From the NCBI GenBank assembly GCA_002900995.3, contig CM035313.1, positions 2,232,001-2,296,000 of the forward strand: 64,000 bases of DNA, written 5' to 3'. The notes under the pieces were generated by a model. The model was not told where the DNA came from and did not search any database. It saw nothing but the letters and a program-made list of their open reading frames with translations. Shown one piece after another: positions 20,641-32,318 of this stretch. Both the position numbers and the translations under genes were made by a program. Each line of letters starts with the position of its first letter. Position 1 is the first letter of the stretch. This DNA is from Ganoderma boninense. Taxonomy: Eukaryota > Basidiomycota > Agaricomycetes > Polyporales > Polyporaceae.

Positions 20641-21223
20641 TGTCCTCATCAAAGAACAACATACTTTTTAGAATTCTTGGAAGTAATCTCTTCAGTCTCA
20701 GGCTTAGGGCTAGAGACTGCAGCATAGGTCTTCTTGGTAGGAGAAGCACTGTTTCAAAGTTGGTTAGCACAAACTGACAAATCATAGTGTGAGCACTAAC
20801 TCCTCCTCAGCCACATCATTCTCATTGTTGTCAGGACACTCCTTGTGTAAATATTGTAAGTTACAAACACAAGTGCTATAAAAAGTAGCAAAATACCATT
20901 TTGCAGCCTTTCTAGGAGTAGCCTTGCAAATAATCCTAGTGGTCTTCACCTTCTGGGCAGAAGCCTGGAGGCAAACAGCCTTTGTGCTAAATAGACATTA
21001 GTTCAGCAAAAGAGTAGAGATGCTATAGGTACATACACAGGAGAGGGACTCTTCTGACTGGCAGGAGGGCTTGTAGCCTCACTGTGGCTTTGCTAAGGTT
21101 TCAAGATTAGATAGAAGTCAGATACAAAATAGAAAAAAGTTAGGTTGACTTACACAATATGGTTGACCTTAGGAGTTTGAGGGGGCAAGAACACAGACCC
21201 CTCATCAGCAGAGAGCTCAGCAA
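20641..21223 (-). pseudogene. Fragment of a Lys/Ser/Pro-rich gene cut by an LTR
   Basis: Short minus-strand exons (about 21150-21223, 21040-21100, 20890-20960, 20650-20750) encode Lys/Thr/Ser/Pro-rich stretches separated by intron-like gaps. The frame is cut at 21223 by an LTR, and I do not find the upstream part elsewhere in the window. No domain recognised. Confidence 0.3.
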
Positions 21224-22331
21224 TGTCATGAACGGCACGCTCAGCACCTACCCCAGCATCTCTCTTTCCCTTTTTGGACAGTTTGCCTCCCGTGTCGTCC
21301 TTATTGTCCTCCATAGCATTGTAAACCCTCCACATTGTCTCCAAGTTAAGGCTGAACACGGCTCAAACCGCGGTTGAGCCGGAGCCGTGACCGCAGTTAA
21401 CAGCCCTCCGTAAGGCTTGATCCGGAGCCACAGCTTAACCGCACTGCAGTTTATTATTAACTGCAGTTCAGTTAATGTGTAAACCACGGCTCAATTTATA
21501 AACCGCAGGGAGGCTTAATAGTTGTTAATATAATAGTGTTCCAACCAGGAATTGAACCGGAGACCTCAAGGCTCTGCATTCATTCGATTAGGCGTACTAA
21601 CCATTACACCAACGGACCATTACAGCCATAGGTAAGTAATATAATAAGTACTATTGTTACTGAGATAAGATAAGATAAGATAGATAAGATAATATAACAC
21701 TCAATAAGGTCGTTGGTATATGGATATAGTTGCATATAAGGTAGTTAAGAGCTCATGGTGCAGTGGTTAGCAAGGCTGTTTGAATAAACCGGGTCTCTGG
21801 TTCAATTTCCGGCTGGTACAATAGCATCAAATATGTAAATATTATGTATTTAATATAGTGTTGTAAACCACAGTTAAACTGTGGTTTAAAGTGTTCTATT
21901 GTACCCTTGATCCGGAGCTGCAGTTAACTGCACCGCGGTTAACATTAAACCGCGGCTCGTATAACTGCGGCTCAAAGTGCGGCTTGGTTAACTGTTAACC
22001 ACAGTGTTAACTGTAACCGTGTTCAGCCTTACTCCAAGTACAATAGCTCCTGTCTCCCCATTGTTCTCCTGTTGTTTCCTGTCACTATTGTTCCCTACAC
22101 CATTGTTCTCCCTTTCTATTCCCGTGACCATAGTTACCATTGTACTCCGTTCCCATGGACCTGCACATGTATATAAAGACTGTAGCCTGCTACCTGGGGA
22201 CCCCAGTTTCAACCTCTTGTCCCCAGGTGAGCCCCACTGTATTTCCCTTGTAGATACTTCACTCAATACACTCTTGTCCCCAGCCTGACTGTCAAGCCTT
22301 GCTCCGCTCTTGCTGCACAAGCGCTCATCGA
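21224..22331 (+). repeat. Diverged Gypsy LTR (LTR1), 3'-truncated, carrying a MITE
   Basis: Starts TGTCATGAACGG like the G-family LTRs. It continues across the MITE (21347-22031) with a TATATAAAG and the doublet of gacc-rich repeats, and stops at ctcatcga where the inverted LTR of G2 begins. It is clearly a diverged subfamily. The missing 3' end is not found on the far side of G2, so the locus was rearranged after insertion. Confidence 0.75.
21347..22031 (+). mobile_element. MITE copy 2, 685 bp
   Basis: Same length and organisation as copy 1. TIR TAAGGCTGAACACGG; perfect 8-bp duplication ctccaagt (21339-21346, 22032-22039). Inserted in LTR1. Confidence 0.9.
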
Positions 22332-22791
22332 TGTTACAACTGGCTGTCGAGTAAGATCAGGGAGGAGGCTTATGAGACGAGCAGGGGCGTTGACGAGCAC
22401 TTGTGCAGCAAGAGCGGAGCAGGGCTCGACAGTCAGGCTGGAGACAAGATGTATTGAACGAGTAACTAACGAGCGAGAATATAGCGAGGCTTACCTGGAG
22501 ACAAGAGGTCAAAACTGAGGTCTCCAGGTAGCAAAGTACAGGCCTTATATATATGTAACAGACAATGGGAACCGGGGACAATAGGTAACTATAGACATGG
22601 GAACCAGTGGGAGAACAATGGTATGTAGTACAATGACAACGGGAACAATGGGTAACAGGAGTTATTGTACTTTGAGAACAAGGGACGGGTTTGCTAAACA
22701 ATGGAGGGCAATAAGGATGACATGGGAGGCAAACAGTCCAAAAAGGGAAAGAGAGACACTGGGGTAGGCGCTGAGCGTGCCGTTTATGACA
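22332..22791 (-). repeat. 3' LTR of G2
   Basis: 460 bp, reverse complement of TGTCATAAAC...GTAACA; the polypurine tract lies at 22795-22803 on the minus strand. CpGs are largely replaced by TpG/CpA relative to G3. Confidence 0.9.
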
Positions 22792-22823
22792 ATACCCCCC
22801 TCCTAAGGATCGTGTCCTCATGA

Positions 22824-23851
22824 TCAAGTCTTCTTGTTGAGAGGGCCAGGAGCGTCGGGATGTGTTGAATGAAACTTTTGCAGCACTTTTGGCACATTTG
22901 CTAGATCTGACACATCTTCCCAGCTATCATATTCAGGGCCCCAGCCCTTCCAGTGAATGGGATACTGCAGTTTCTTCCACCACCCATACTGACGCAACTC
23001 CATCCACTTCATACTCCTCCTCTCCTTCCACTTCAAGAGCTGTGGGCTCAGGAGGATGTCGTCCAGGAAGTTGGCTCTCTTTATGCAGATGCAGGAGCGT
23101 CATGTGGAACACTGGGTGGAGTCCCATGTCTTTGGGGAGCTTGAGCTCATAAGCCAAGTTGCCCACCTTGTGCTTGACAGGGTATGGGCCAGCATACCGG
23201 TCCACCAGTTTCCGAGAAACTCCTGGGACACGGAAGTTCCTAGTGTCAAGCCACACCTTCTGACCCTCCTTGAACTCTGGAGCAGCGGAGACATAGCGAT
23301 CGTAGTACTCCTTCATCCGCTCTGCTGCCAGAGTCAAGGCTGAGGTTGCATCCTCCCTTGCCTGCCGCAACTCCTCTCTCCGTTCATCTGCTGTAGGCAC
23401 CATGGTGGATAGCATCGGAACGTGGAACTGAGGTTCATAGCCGTACATGAGGTAAAACGGTGAGTACCCTGTGGATGAATGTATGCGCAAGTTGAAGCAG
23501 TATTCTGCTGTTGGCAGCCACTTGACCCAATCGTTGCGGCGCCTTGAGCAGTACATCCGCAGGTACACCTCTATCTCCTGGTTCTATCGCTCTGACTGCC
23601 CATCTGTCTGAGGGTGATAGGCTGTGGACATTGCACTTTGCACATTGAGGCCTTTAAGGATCACAAGAGATGATCTTTCACAGGAGTCCATGTAGATGGA
23701 ACCATTCTCTAATGAAGTTGTCTGCAGTCTCTTTCGTGTCAATCTCCTCGGTGCATGGAATAAGGTGAATCATCTTTCTATGCCGATCAGCAATAAGCTG
23801 GAGTGCATTGTATCCATCCACCTCTGGCAGTCCAGTGATAAAGTCACAGGT
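22824..23851 (-). pseudogene. pol: G2 pol, integrase C-terminus and chromodomain
   Basis: Aligns with the last third of G3 pol: integrase core remnant, GPY/F-like region (Y-A-G-P-Y-P-V), and a chromodomain with altered and lost residues. The frame breaks several times, including a TAG after the integrase E motif near 23585 and a shift near 23030. It ends at caggt, where insertion T1 begins. Confidence 0.85.
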
Positions 23852-24466
23852 TACAATTGATGAGGTATGAAGAAATTGTTCTTATAAGCTACACTTTGCA
23901 GAGGGTGCTTGTAACGCTGATTCGTGACGTGGGAATATATTTCATACTCAGCTTACCATCCCTCTACAGTTATGTAATCAAAGACTACAACATTTACTTA
24001 CTGAGCTGACCCCAACCTGGGGTTAGGGCCACAGCCACAATACAAATCCTAGAGTTTGAGCTATAATCTCGTAAGAGTAGTATTGTTATTCACTTTTAAT
24101 TGCTAACATTAAATGCTCAAGCTAGGTGCCTTTCCACTAGACAAAATATTATAGGATACAATATCATTTATTGTGCATTCTACAAGTACTGATTGAGATA
24201 ATCAACTGATATAAACCGTGCTTGCTCAAAAAAGTCCCAGCATGTGTCATCCACAATATGGTACAGCTCTTTTGTCTCCTTATGCTACCGCAATGCATTC
24301 TTCTACTAGTGTGCATTCATAAGAGCTGCATTGTTGCTATGAATCTTCTTCAAGCACTCCTGAAACTAATATTTATCCCATGAAGTCCAGATCTCTGCAA
24401 ACATTAGGCACCGGCAGACTTCGTCAAATTTTGATGAAGTCCACTGGTGCCTACTAGTTCCTCACA

Positions 24467-25340
24467 CCCTCCTCCTCATCCTCACCCTCCTCCTCATCCT
24501 CATTCTTATTCTTATCCTTACTCTCACCCTTGTTCTTGTCCTTGTCCTTGTTCTCACCTTCACCCTCAACCTCAATGTGCCCTCTAGGTCTCTCTCTTTG
24601 TCGTCTCCTTCACTCTCGTGCTCAACCTTGTGCTCAACCTTGTGCTTGCCCTTGTTGGGAGAATGGGAGGGAGGGATGAGTGGGAAATCAGGAAGCTAGA
24701 CACCAGGTAAGTGCTCTCACTCCTATCCCTCTTGCGTTTCCCAGGGCCTTGTCTGCCAATGTAGGTGTCCCCACACCTCCTTGTGCCTCCTCTGACGTGC
24801 TCCTCTTAGCACAACTTCAATGTATATACAACACTCATCAAAGTGCACTTGCATGACCAATCCACGAGTATAGGATGTGCAGTATTTATCCTGTTATCAT
24901 CCCACCACTCAACACAGTCCATTATTTACTCGACCATGACCCCATCCTCAACCTCAACTGTAACCTCAACCTCAACAGTGACCTAGCCTTTGACCTCAAT
25001 TTGTGTCTATGCACCTGCATCTGTGCCCACATGCCCATGCACCCACACCTACATGCTCATGTGCTGTCATCCTGGCCCTCAACCATGCCCTCGCCCTCGA
25101 CTATGCCTCCTCCCTCATCTATGCTACCACAGCCTTACCCCCAACCATGGCCTCGACCACAAGCGCAACTGCATGCTCGACTTCAATTTGCACTCATGCA
25201 CCTGCACCTGCAAAATGTCCTTCTTGCCCTCACCTTTACCCTCATCCTTGCTTTCGCCCTCACCCTCACTCTTGCCCTCGCTCTCATCCCTGACTGCTAC
25301 CACATGCTCGACCTCAATTTGCACTGATGTGCTCATGCAC
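24467..25340. repeat. Strand-asymmetric low-complexity tract
   Basis: Two blocks (about 24467-24660 and 24930-25340) are built from degenerate ctcacc/ctcaac/cttgtc hexamers. On the minus strand they would read as Glu/Gly/Asp/Lys repeats; on the plus strand as Leu/Thr/Pro/His. No gene supported. Confidence 0.55.
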
Positions 25341-25626
25341 ACTTGTTCTTGTACACCTCTCTGCACCTCCTTGGAGGTGCTCCTCTCTGCACGACCTTGA
25401 TGGGTGTTGTACACCCTTCAAAGCACACTGGCATGACCAATCTGCAAGCACTGTCTCTCTGCAGATCTCCTGAGGCCTGCCCAAAGATCTGATGTTATAG
25501 AAACCCAGGCTCCGATTGCAACAGGCCCCTATCTTGGTGAAATTTTGGCTTCAGAATCTCTGAAATGACATCATGTGCCAGATATTCACGCATTGCAGCA
25601 GACAGCAGCTCAGGGGACAAATGTTA

Positions 25627-26041
25627 AACCGCAGTCCAATACATTAATAACAGGACTTATTCACAGTTATTAATCTAGGGTTGTTCCAACTGGGAATTGA
25701 ACCAAGGACCTCAGGGCCTTGCATTCATTCGACCAGGTGGACTAACCACTACACCAACTGACTATTACAGCCTTATGTAACTAATATAATAAGTACTATT
25801 GTTAATGAGATAAGATAAGATAAGATAAGATAAGAGCTTGGTGCAGTGGCTAGCACAGCTGTCTGAATAAACTAGGCCTCTGGTTCAATTCCAGCTGGTG
25901 CAATCACATTAAATACAGTATTAATATATAACTAAGAAGGCTTTGTAAATCTGCAGTTTAACTGTGGTTAATAGAATCAATATATACCCTTGATCCGGAG
26001 CTATGGTTAACTGCATCATGGTTAATAGTAAACCAGCTCAA
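25627..26041 (+). mobile_element. Decayed relic of the MITE family
   Basis: Both tRNA-like modules and the GATAA array are recognisable, with many substitutions. The TIR ends are missing. It is older than the three 685-bp copies. Confidence 0.75.
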
Positions 26042-27731
26042 GGGACTCGAGCTTTCACCAATATAAGTAATCAGCCAGGTAAACTTAATACTAAAAGGAA
26101 AAGAGATGATGAGCTAGAACTATCTACATCCTATAAAACTAAGAAAGTCAAAGTAAGCAAGCCTCTACCTGGTAGATCAATACAAGGATTTTTGTGGGAT
26201 AGTGAAAACTGGAGTTGTGCATATAATAGTCTGCTCACAACCTTATTGACTACCTACAATAACAGTAAGCAACTATGGACAAGTAGCACTATACAACTAT
26301 ATAAAAGCCTGAATATTGTTAAAACTGCATTTGAACAGGTCCTTACAAACTCTTCTCAATTGTCTATGACCCGGACAAGAAATGAAGTAAGGCTGAACAC
26401 GGCTCAAACCGCGGTTGAGCCGGAGCCGTGACCGCAGTTAACAGCCCTCCGTAAGGCTTGATCCAGAGCCGCGGCTTAACCGCACCGCAGTTTATTATTA
26501 ACTGCGGTTCAGTTAATGTGTAAACCGCGGCTCAATTTATAAACCGCAGGGATGCTTAATAGTTGTTAATGTAATAGTGTTCCAACCGGGAATTGAACCG
26601 GAGACCTCAAGGCTCTGCATTCATTCGATTAGGCGTACTAACCATTACACCAACGGACCATTACAGCCATAGGTAAGTAATATAATAAGTACTATTGTTA
26701 CTGAGATAAGATAAGATAAGATAGATAAGATAAGATAACACTCAATAAGGTCGTTGGTATATGGATATAGTTGCATATAAGGTAGTTAAGAGCTCATGGT
26801 GCAGTGGTTAGCACGGCTGTTTGAATAAACCGGGTCTCTGGTTCAATTCCCAGCTGGTACAATAGCATTAAATATGTAAATATTATGTATTTAATATAGT
26901 GTTGTAAACCACGGTTAAACTGCGGTTTAAAGTGTTCTATTGTACCCTTGATCCGGAGCTGCAGTTAACTGCACCGCGGTTAACATTAAACCGCGGCTCG
27001 TATAACTGCGGCTCAAAGTGCGGCTTGGTTAACTGTTAACCGCAGTGTTAACTGTAACCGTGTTCAGCCTTAAAATGAAGTACAATCATCACTTGGCTTA
27101 AGACATCCTGAATGGAGATTTCAAGGTCAGCAACATACAGATCTATATATGTTGGCTTGAGAGTTGTTAGGTATAAATGAGGATGTAGTAAGTATTAATT
27201 ACCATTGTAGAGCTTGTGACTACCAATCTGAAGCTGAGGGATCAGATGATATTTGTTGGACATTTACACAAGATATATGGAAAAACCATCTAAGCAAACT
27301 CGGAACATATAAAGGCAAAAGTGTACAACAGTGGTTATATACTGCTCATGTTTAAAAATCAAATGCTTCATGTTTACACTGTCAGAGGCCATGACAATGA
27401 ATAGTGACATATGATAGTGCTCCTTGTTTTGTTGCTTGCATTACTCATGATACTAAAGTCAATATTGAACCAGAGATCACTATAACAGAACTCAGTACAA
27501 AATATAGATTATGTAGAATTGTATATTATGCCAACTTTCACTTTGTATGTATGTAGAGTAATTGATCATTCAGGAGACATATGGTCTCATGATGGTGCAA
27601 AACATGGCAATGAAGCAAGCTATGTTGGAAACATTGTGAATTTTAATATGAGAAAACTACAAACAGTGGGAGATTATACTATGTGCTTGCTTGTATATAT
27701 TAAACTTATAAATAGAGATAGTAGTTAACTA
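26042..27731 (+). pseudogene. Transposon-type protein with USP-like motifs, broken by a MITE
   Basis: The frame starts near 26042 (ORF from 26003), is cut by the MITE at 26388-27072, and continues at 27081 in frame when the MITE and one duplication are removed. It contains G-F-L-W-D-S-E-N-W-S-C-A-Y-N-S-L, Cys pairs further on (C-R-A-C, C-L-H-C), and F-H-F-V-C-R-V-I-D ... I-W-S-H-D-G. This Cys-box, zinc-like and His-box order resembles ubiquitin-specific proteases and a family I recall from agaricomycete repeats; it is inference. In-frame TGA/TAA codons (near 27159, 27353, 27399) show decay. Confidence 0.5.
26388..27072 (+). mobile_element. MITE copy 3, 685 bp
   Basis: TIRs of 15 bp are perfect (TAAGGCTGAACACGG). 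Perfect 8-bp duplication aaatgaag (26380-26387, 27073-27080). It interrupts the protease-like ORF. Confidence 0.92.
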
Positions 27732-27793
27732 ATACAATAGAAGCTTCTTAATGTTCCTCATCAATTGTATTGCCAGAAATGGCCTTTTTCAAC

Positions 27794-27880
27794 CAAGTAA
27801 CTACTTGGCCTAGGCTGTCTGGGATCTCGTTGGGTTGAAGGGGACCATGTGGCTTAGCATGTGAAGTCTTGCCACAGTGA
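27794..27880 (-). pseudogene. pol: G2 pol, small integrase piece
   Basis: 87 bp matching the start of the G3 integrase core and the zinc-region tail (G-K-T-S-H-A-K-P-H-G), wedged between T1 and solo LTR S2. Confidence 0.8.
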
Positions 27881-28823
27881 TGTATACGGTCCGGGAAACT
27901 GCTGTGAAAACAACAGAACCAGCTAACCGGAAAAGAAGGAGGGTGTCGTTGGGTGCTCACTAATTGCTACGAACCCATACCACAAGGGCCTAGGACCAGC
28001 GGGCTAGTGAGTCCAACGGTTGTGCACGTCGCGTGATAGACAAGGGGACAGAATGAAGGTGCTTTCAGCAAGCGACGAGGTGAACACAATGGCAAAACAG
28101 AAGGACTCTTGGGTCCTGTGGTGATGGACGAGCAATGATGTACGAGCGAATACGATAATGACTCTCGGTGAGCCTGATACGATGAGCAATGAGCAATACA
28201 AGTGAGCGAGTGGGGTGAACTAGAAGTATGAAGTCAACGGGGTGCCGAATTCTGTATTGCCAAGACTAAGAACATCATCTATATATCAGTGCAGGAAGGA
28301 AACCCTAGAAACTGATGGGAAAACAACAGGAAACGAACAATCACCTACAGTGACCAATCATAAAAAGGGATGGCAAAGGCAAAGGAGGAGGTGGAGTGAG
28401 CATGCTGCGATCTGTTGCCTTGGGGCAACTGTTACAGGGTGACCAGTGAAAACATGTGAGCAATCAATGAGTTGCGACTGGTCTGTGGAAGGCTCCGCCA
28501 ATGGCAAAATACGAGCGAATGATTGAGGTAGTGGAACGATGTACCACATGCGTATTGTGGCCAGTCCAACACAAAAAGGGGTCCTGAAGAGTGACCCATG
28601 AGCCACACAGGACCAATACGGGGGAGCAAAACACCGGACAAAACACTGAGCTTGGTGAGATGTAGTATTGGCCCGTGGGTGAGCAATGGAGTGGGCGATG
28701 GAGTGAGTGACCGGGAGAATGAACGAAGGTGAACAGAGTCGGCGAAGGCGAAAAGAACAGGGTGATATATGGGACTGGAATACAGCCTATCCAAGTAGGA
28801 AACAGGCTACAAGCCCATCAACA
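27881..28823 (-). repeat. Probable solo LTR S2 of another family
   Basis: About 943 bp begins TGTATACGG and ends CATCAACA (TGT...ACA). It separates two contiguous bases of the G2 integrase. The flanking 5-mers (agtga, and aatgg or atggc) could both derive from ggcga by transitions. A TATA-like stretch lies near 28276. Orientation and exact right end are uncertain. Confidence 0.5.
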
Positions 28824-31441
28824 ATGGCAGGTGTCACAGGTCTCAACGTAATCCTTAATGAACTTTGCTATGCCTGGCCACCAGTAGTTCCGTGTAACCA
28901 ACTCCACTGTCTTTGCCTGGCCAGGGTGTCCAGCAGGCGGGAGGCCGTGGTGAATGCACACTATCTCTGCTCGGAGCGCGTTGTCTTTGGAGACATAAAC
29001 TCGGCCACGGTAGAGCAGCAGGCCTTGTTCTGTGTTCCAGTCCACCAAATTGTTCTGTAGACGTGCTGGCCCTAGCTTATCGAGCTTGCTGAGTGCCTCT
29101 GCGACCTCCTGCTCACGCTCTCCACATTCTCAAATGCAGCGGAGCAGTGCCTTCTCTGGTACCACCAACATGTGCCCTCTCTTGGCTGCTAGTACTCGGA
29201 AGTGATCGGGTTGCAACATGACTCGGTTCAGGTTGTCATCGGCATCGTCCTTCTGGTGATCAGGCCTGCATGACAGCGCGTCTGCCCTACCATTGGAGGT
29301 GCCCGGCTTGTGTGCAATGACGAAGTCGAACCGTGACAGGTAGAGAGCCCATCGTGCCTGCCTGCATGTGAGGTTTTTTGCGGCCTTCCAGTACTCGAGG
29401 TTCTTGTGGTCTGACTGGATCTCGAACACACTAGGAAGACCCTCGAGGTAGTGGTGCCAGGCCTGCAGGGCACAAATGATAGTGAGCATCTCCTTGTCGT
29501 AGATCTTGTAGTTGCATTCCGCATCGCTCATTGACTCAGAGTGAAAAGCCACAGGGTGCCATTTGCCGTCCTCCCCCTCCTGAGACAGAACCACACCAGT
29601 AGCATACCCGGATGCATCGACTTCAATGTGGGTCTTGCGGTCTGGGTCATACATGCTCAGGACAGGGCTTTCAGTGAAACAATGTTTGAGCTTGTCGAAT
29701 GCTGATTGCTCTTCAGCACCCCATTGCCAGGGAGCATTACCCGTGAGACGGTCAAGGGGTTTGCATACTGCACTGAAGTCCTTAATGAACTGCCTGTAGA
29801 AATTTGTGAAACTGCAGAATTTCTGTACATCTGAGGTGTTCTGAGGGACAGGCCATTCTGTGATGCCCCTGACCTTTACTGGGTCCATCTCCACACGGTT
29901 CTCCGAGACGAGCACACCTAGGTACTCAACCTTAGGCTGTTCGAATTCGCACTTCTCTGGCTTGCAGAACAGGTCGTGCTCTGCCAGACGCTTCAGGACC
30001 TCACGCACCAATGTGCGGTGTTCCTCGATGTCATTGGTGAATATGAGGATGTCGTCGAGATAGATAGTGATTTTGCTAAGTATGATGAGGTCCTTGAAGA
30101 TGTTGTTCATGAGCAGAAAGAATGTACTGGGCGAGTTGGCCAGTCCAAAGTACATCACATTCGGTTCGAACAGCCCGCGATTGGTAACAAAGGCAGCCTT
30201 CCATTCATCACCAGTCTTAATCCGCACATTGTTGTACCCCCAACGGATGTCAAGCTTTGTAAAGTACTTGGCCCTCTTGAGTCGATCCATCAAGTCTGAC
30301 ACCAACGGCAGTGGGTATCGGTTCTTAATGGTGATGTCGTTCAACCGCCAGTAGTCCTGTACAGGATGTAGGCTGCCATCCTTCTTTTTAATGAAGAAGA
30401 ATGGTGATGACATCGGTGACTTCGACTCTTGAATATATCCTTTGGCCAAGTTCTCACTAAGGAACTTGTCAAGCTCAACCTGCTCGCTGGAAGACAGGGG
30501 GTACACCTTGGAATGGAACATCCTAGCATCTGGTACGAGTTCTATAGCATGGTCATAGGGTCCGTGCTTAGGTAGACGTTCGGACGCCTCTTTCGAGAAC
30601 ACACGCAGATACTCGTGGTACTGGGGAGGTACAATCTCTTCGACAGGACGGACTTCCTTCTTCTGGTACTCTTGTTCAGCGAGCTGTTGAGAGTACGTGT
30701 AGCTCGCCGACACAAAGGTCTTAGGGGTACCTCGAAGTCGTCGTCCATCTTCTAGTGCATTGAGAAGAGACTCCTCCGTGCCATCCCATTCCGGCAGAAA
30801 ACCTGGTGGCGGAGGCCTATCTTCCTCCTCCTCCTCGATCATTACGGCTGTGCATATCCTACCCATCATCTTTGCCTTCCGCACCCGTCGAGAACCATTG
30901 CGCGCCGTAAGCCGTACCTCCGTATCACGCGCTTTGGTCTCAACAGGTTTGGATGCCTTCCGATGAGCCGGACATGCCTCTGGACATCTCGATAGGCGCA
31001 GCGAGCCACGTTCCCAATCTACTTCAGGGTTGTGCTTGCGCAGCCAGTCCAGGCCAATGATCACATCCTCTTCTCCTATGTCTGTCACCACAAACACCAC
31101 CTTCTCCTGGTGGTCTCCAATCACCATATCCAACACGGTGACCTCCGTGATCGTCCCATCATGGTTCTCAGTACCATCTATGTTGTACAGAGGAATTGGC
31201 CTTGCCAACTTCCTTGTTGTAACCTGGTTCTTCTCTATGAACCATCTATGTAAGAACTTGGTAGTAGCTCCACTATCTACCATTGCTACAATGTCCTTAT
31301 GTCACTGCTTGCCAATTAACCGTACTGGTATATGAAAGTGTTGACCACTGTGATTTACTTCATATACAAACATGGAACTTAGTACAGAAAATCAACTATT
31401 ACTACGAGAGCCGGCATGTGCAGCGTCCAGTGTGGCTCTAA
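28824..31441 (-). pseudogene. pol: G2 pol: protease, RT, RNase H, integrase start
   Basis: From 31283 to 29130 the frame is open over 717 codons. It contains D-S-G-A, RT L-D-I-R-W-G and Y-L-D-D, and RNase H E-V-D-A-S. TGA at 29130-29132 replaces CGA of G3, as in G1. A second TGA replaces CGA just upstream of the protease (Q-stop-H, near 31303). Integrase zinc residues follow at 28824-29048. Confidence 0.88.
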
Positions 31442-31882
31442 TCAGAAACCCTCCTTCTTCTCAGCGGTTGTAAGGGCTGCAATCTTCTCCTCCATCGCCT
31501 TGAGCTGGGCCTGAAGAGCTGCTACTTCTGTAGTGACAGTGGACGAGGAAGCGGCTTGCTGACTCTTCAATCGCAGACAGTCATACTTGCAGTGTCCGGG
31601 CTGGCCACAGATGTGACAGTTTCCAGGGAACGGCTTTTTCCCAGTAGCGGCTGCCTTCTCTCCCTTCTTCTTCCACCCAAACGTCTTTGGCCGTTCTTCC
31701 TCTCTGGTGACGAGGGCCTGGTCGAGTGACAGCAACACCTTCTGAATCTTGGTAAGGTCGGAGACGTTGTGGGCACTAGTAGCGAGGACATCTTTGAGCC
31801 TGGGGGGCAGGCCAGAGCAGTAGCGTTCACATTTGTCCTCATCGCCAAACCTGGTTCACACTGCAGTCACATTGAACTGCGC
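31442..31882 (-). pseudogene. gag: G2 gag, zinc-knuckle part
   Basis: Carries C-H-I-C-G-Q-P-G-H-C-K-Y-D-C, the CCHC nucleic-acid-binding knuckle, and the GGGTTTC-TGA end (31442-31451). It is cut at 31882 by solo LTR S3. Confidence 0.85.
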
Positions 31883-32318
31883 TGTCACGGTTTTTCGCAC
31901 CATGCTTAGTCTGGCATCTTATCAGGACAAGTTATCTCTCGGTTCATCTTATCTTTTCCTTTATCTTATCTCCCTTTCCTTTATCTCATCTCTTCCTTTT
32001 ATCTTATCTCTTTCACTATCTTATCTGCTTCTTAGATCATTTTCTCACCTGCGACAGGTCCTGGGACCTGCCCTGAACTGATGGTCTGTGCGCCGTTCCC
32101 ATGTAATATATAAAGGGCTGTGATGTGGGATCAAGAACCTCAGATTCTGTCTTTTGTTCTTCCCTCCCTTCCACTGTAGGCAGCTTAACAGCCCCTGCCC
32201 CTCTGCGCCTTCTAGTCTAGGCAATCTATCATCTTCCCCTCTGTTGCCACCCCCTGTGTGCCCCATCAGTGAGCCCCTTTGTTTGTTTGTTTGGTGGTGC
32301 AGTCGATAGGCTGTGACA
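31883..32318 (+). repeat. Solo LTR S3 of a second Gypsy-like family, GATA-rich
   Basis: 436 bp, TGTCAC...GTGACA, in G2 gag, flanked by tgcgc (31878-31882) and tgcac (32319-32323): one 5-bp duplication with a CpG transition. TATATAAAG near 32106 is a TATA box, so orientation is plus. A cluster of about ten TTATC (GATAA complement) motifs occupies 31917-32035. Confidence 0.8.

Larger units (their letters stand above)
23852..27793 (+). mobile_element. 3.9-kb insertion T1 in G2
   Basis: This block separates two contiguous stretches of G2 integrase. Left and right flanks carry caggt and caagt, a probable 5-bp duplication with one transition. Near the ends is a 14-bp inverted repeat, TACAATTGATGAGG (23852-23865) and its complement (27756-27769); the right copy sits 24 bp inside the junction. 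Content: pyrimidine-rich low-complexity DNA on the left, a protease-like ORF relic on the right, and two MITE-family copies. I cannot name the superfamily. The ORF stopping just before the right repeat suggests it belongs to the element. Confidence 0.5.

Noticed and set aside
22332..23851. A separate truncated Gypsy element independent of the 28-33 kb copy
   Set aside because: Its inner end (caggt) and the start of the next piece (caagt, aactac) are contiguous in G3, so one element split by T1 explains both.
24467..25340. Telomere-like repeat or CRISPR array
   Set aside because: Units are degenerate hexamers, not TTAGGG, and there are no equal-length spacers; the genome is eukaryotic.
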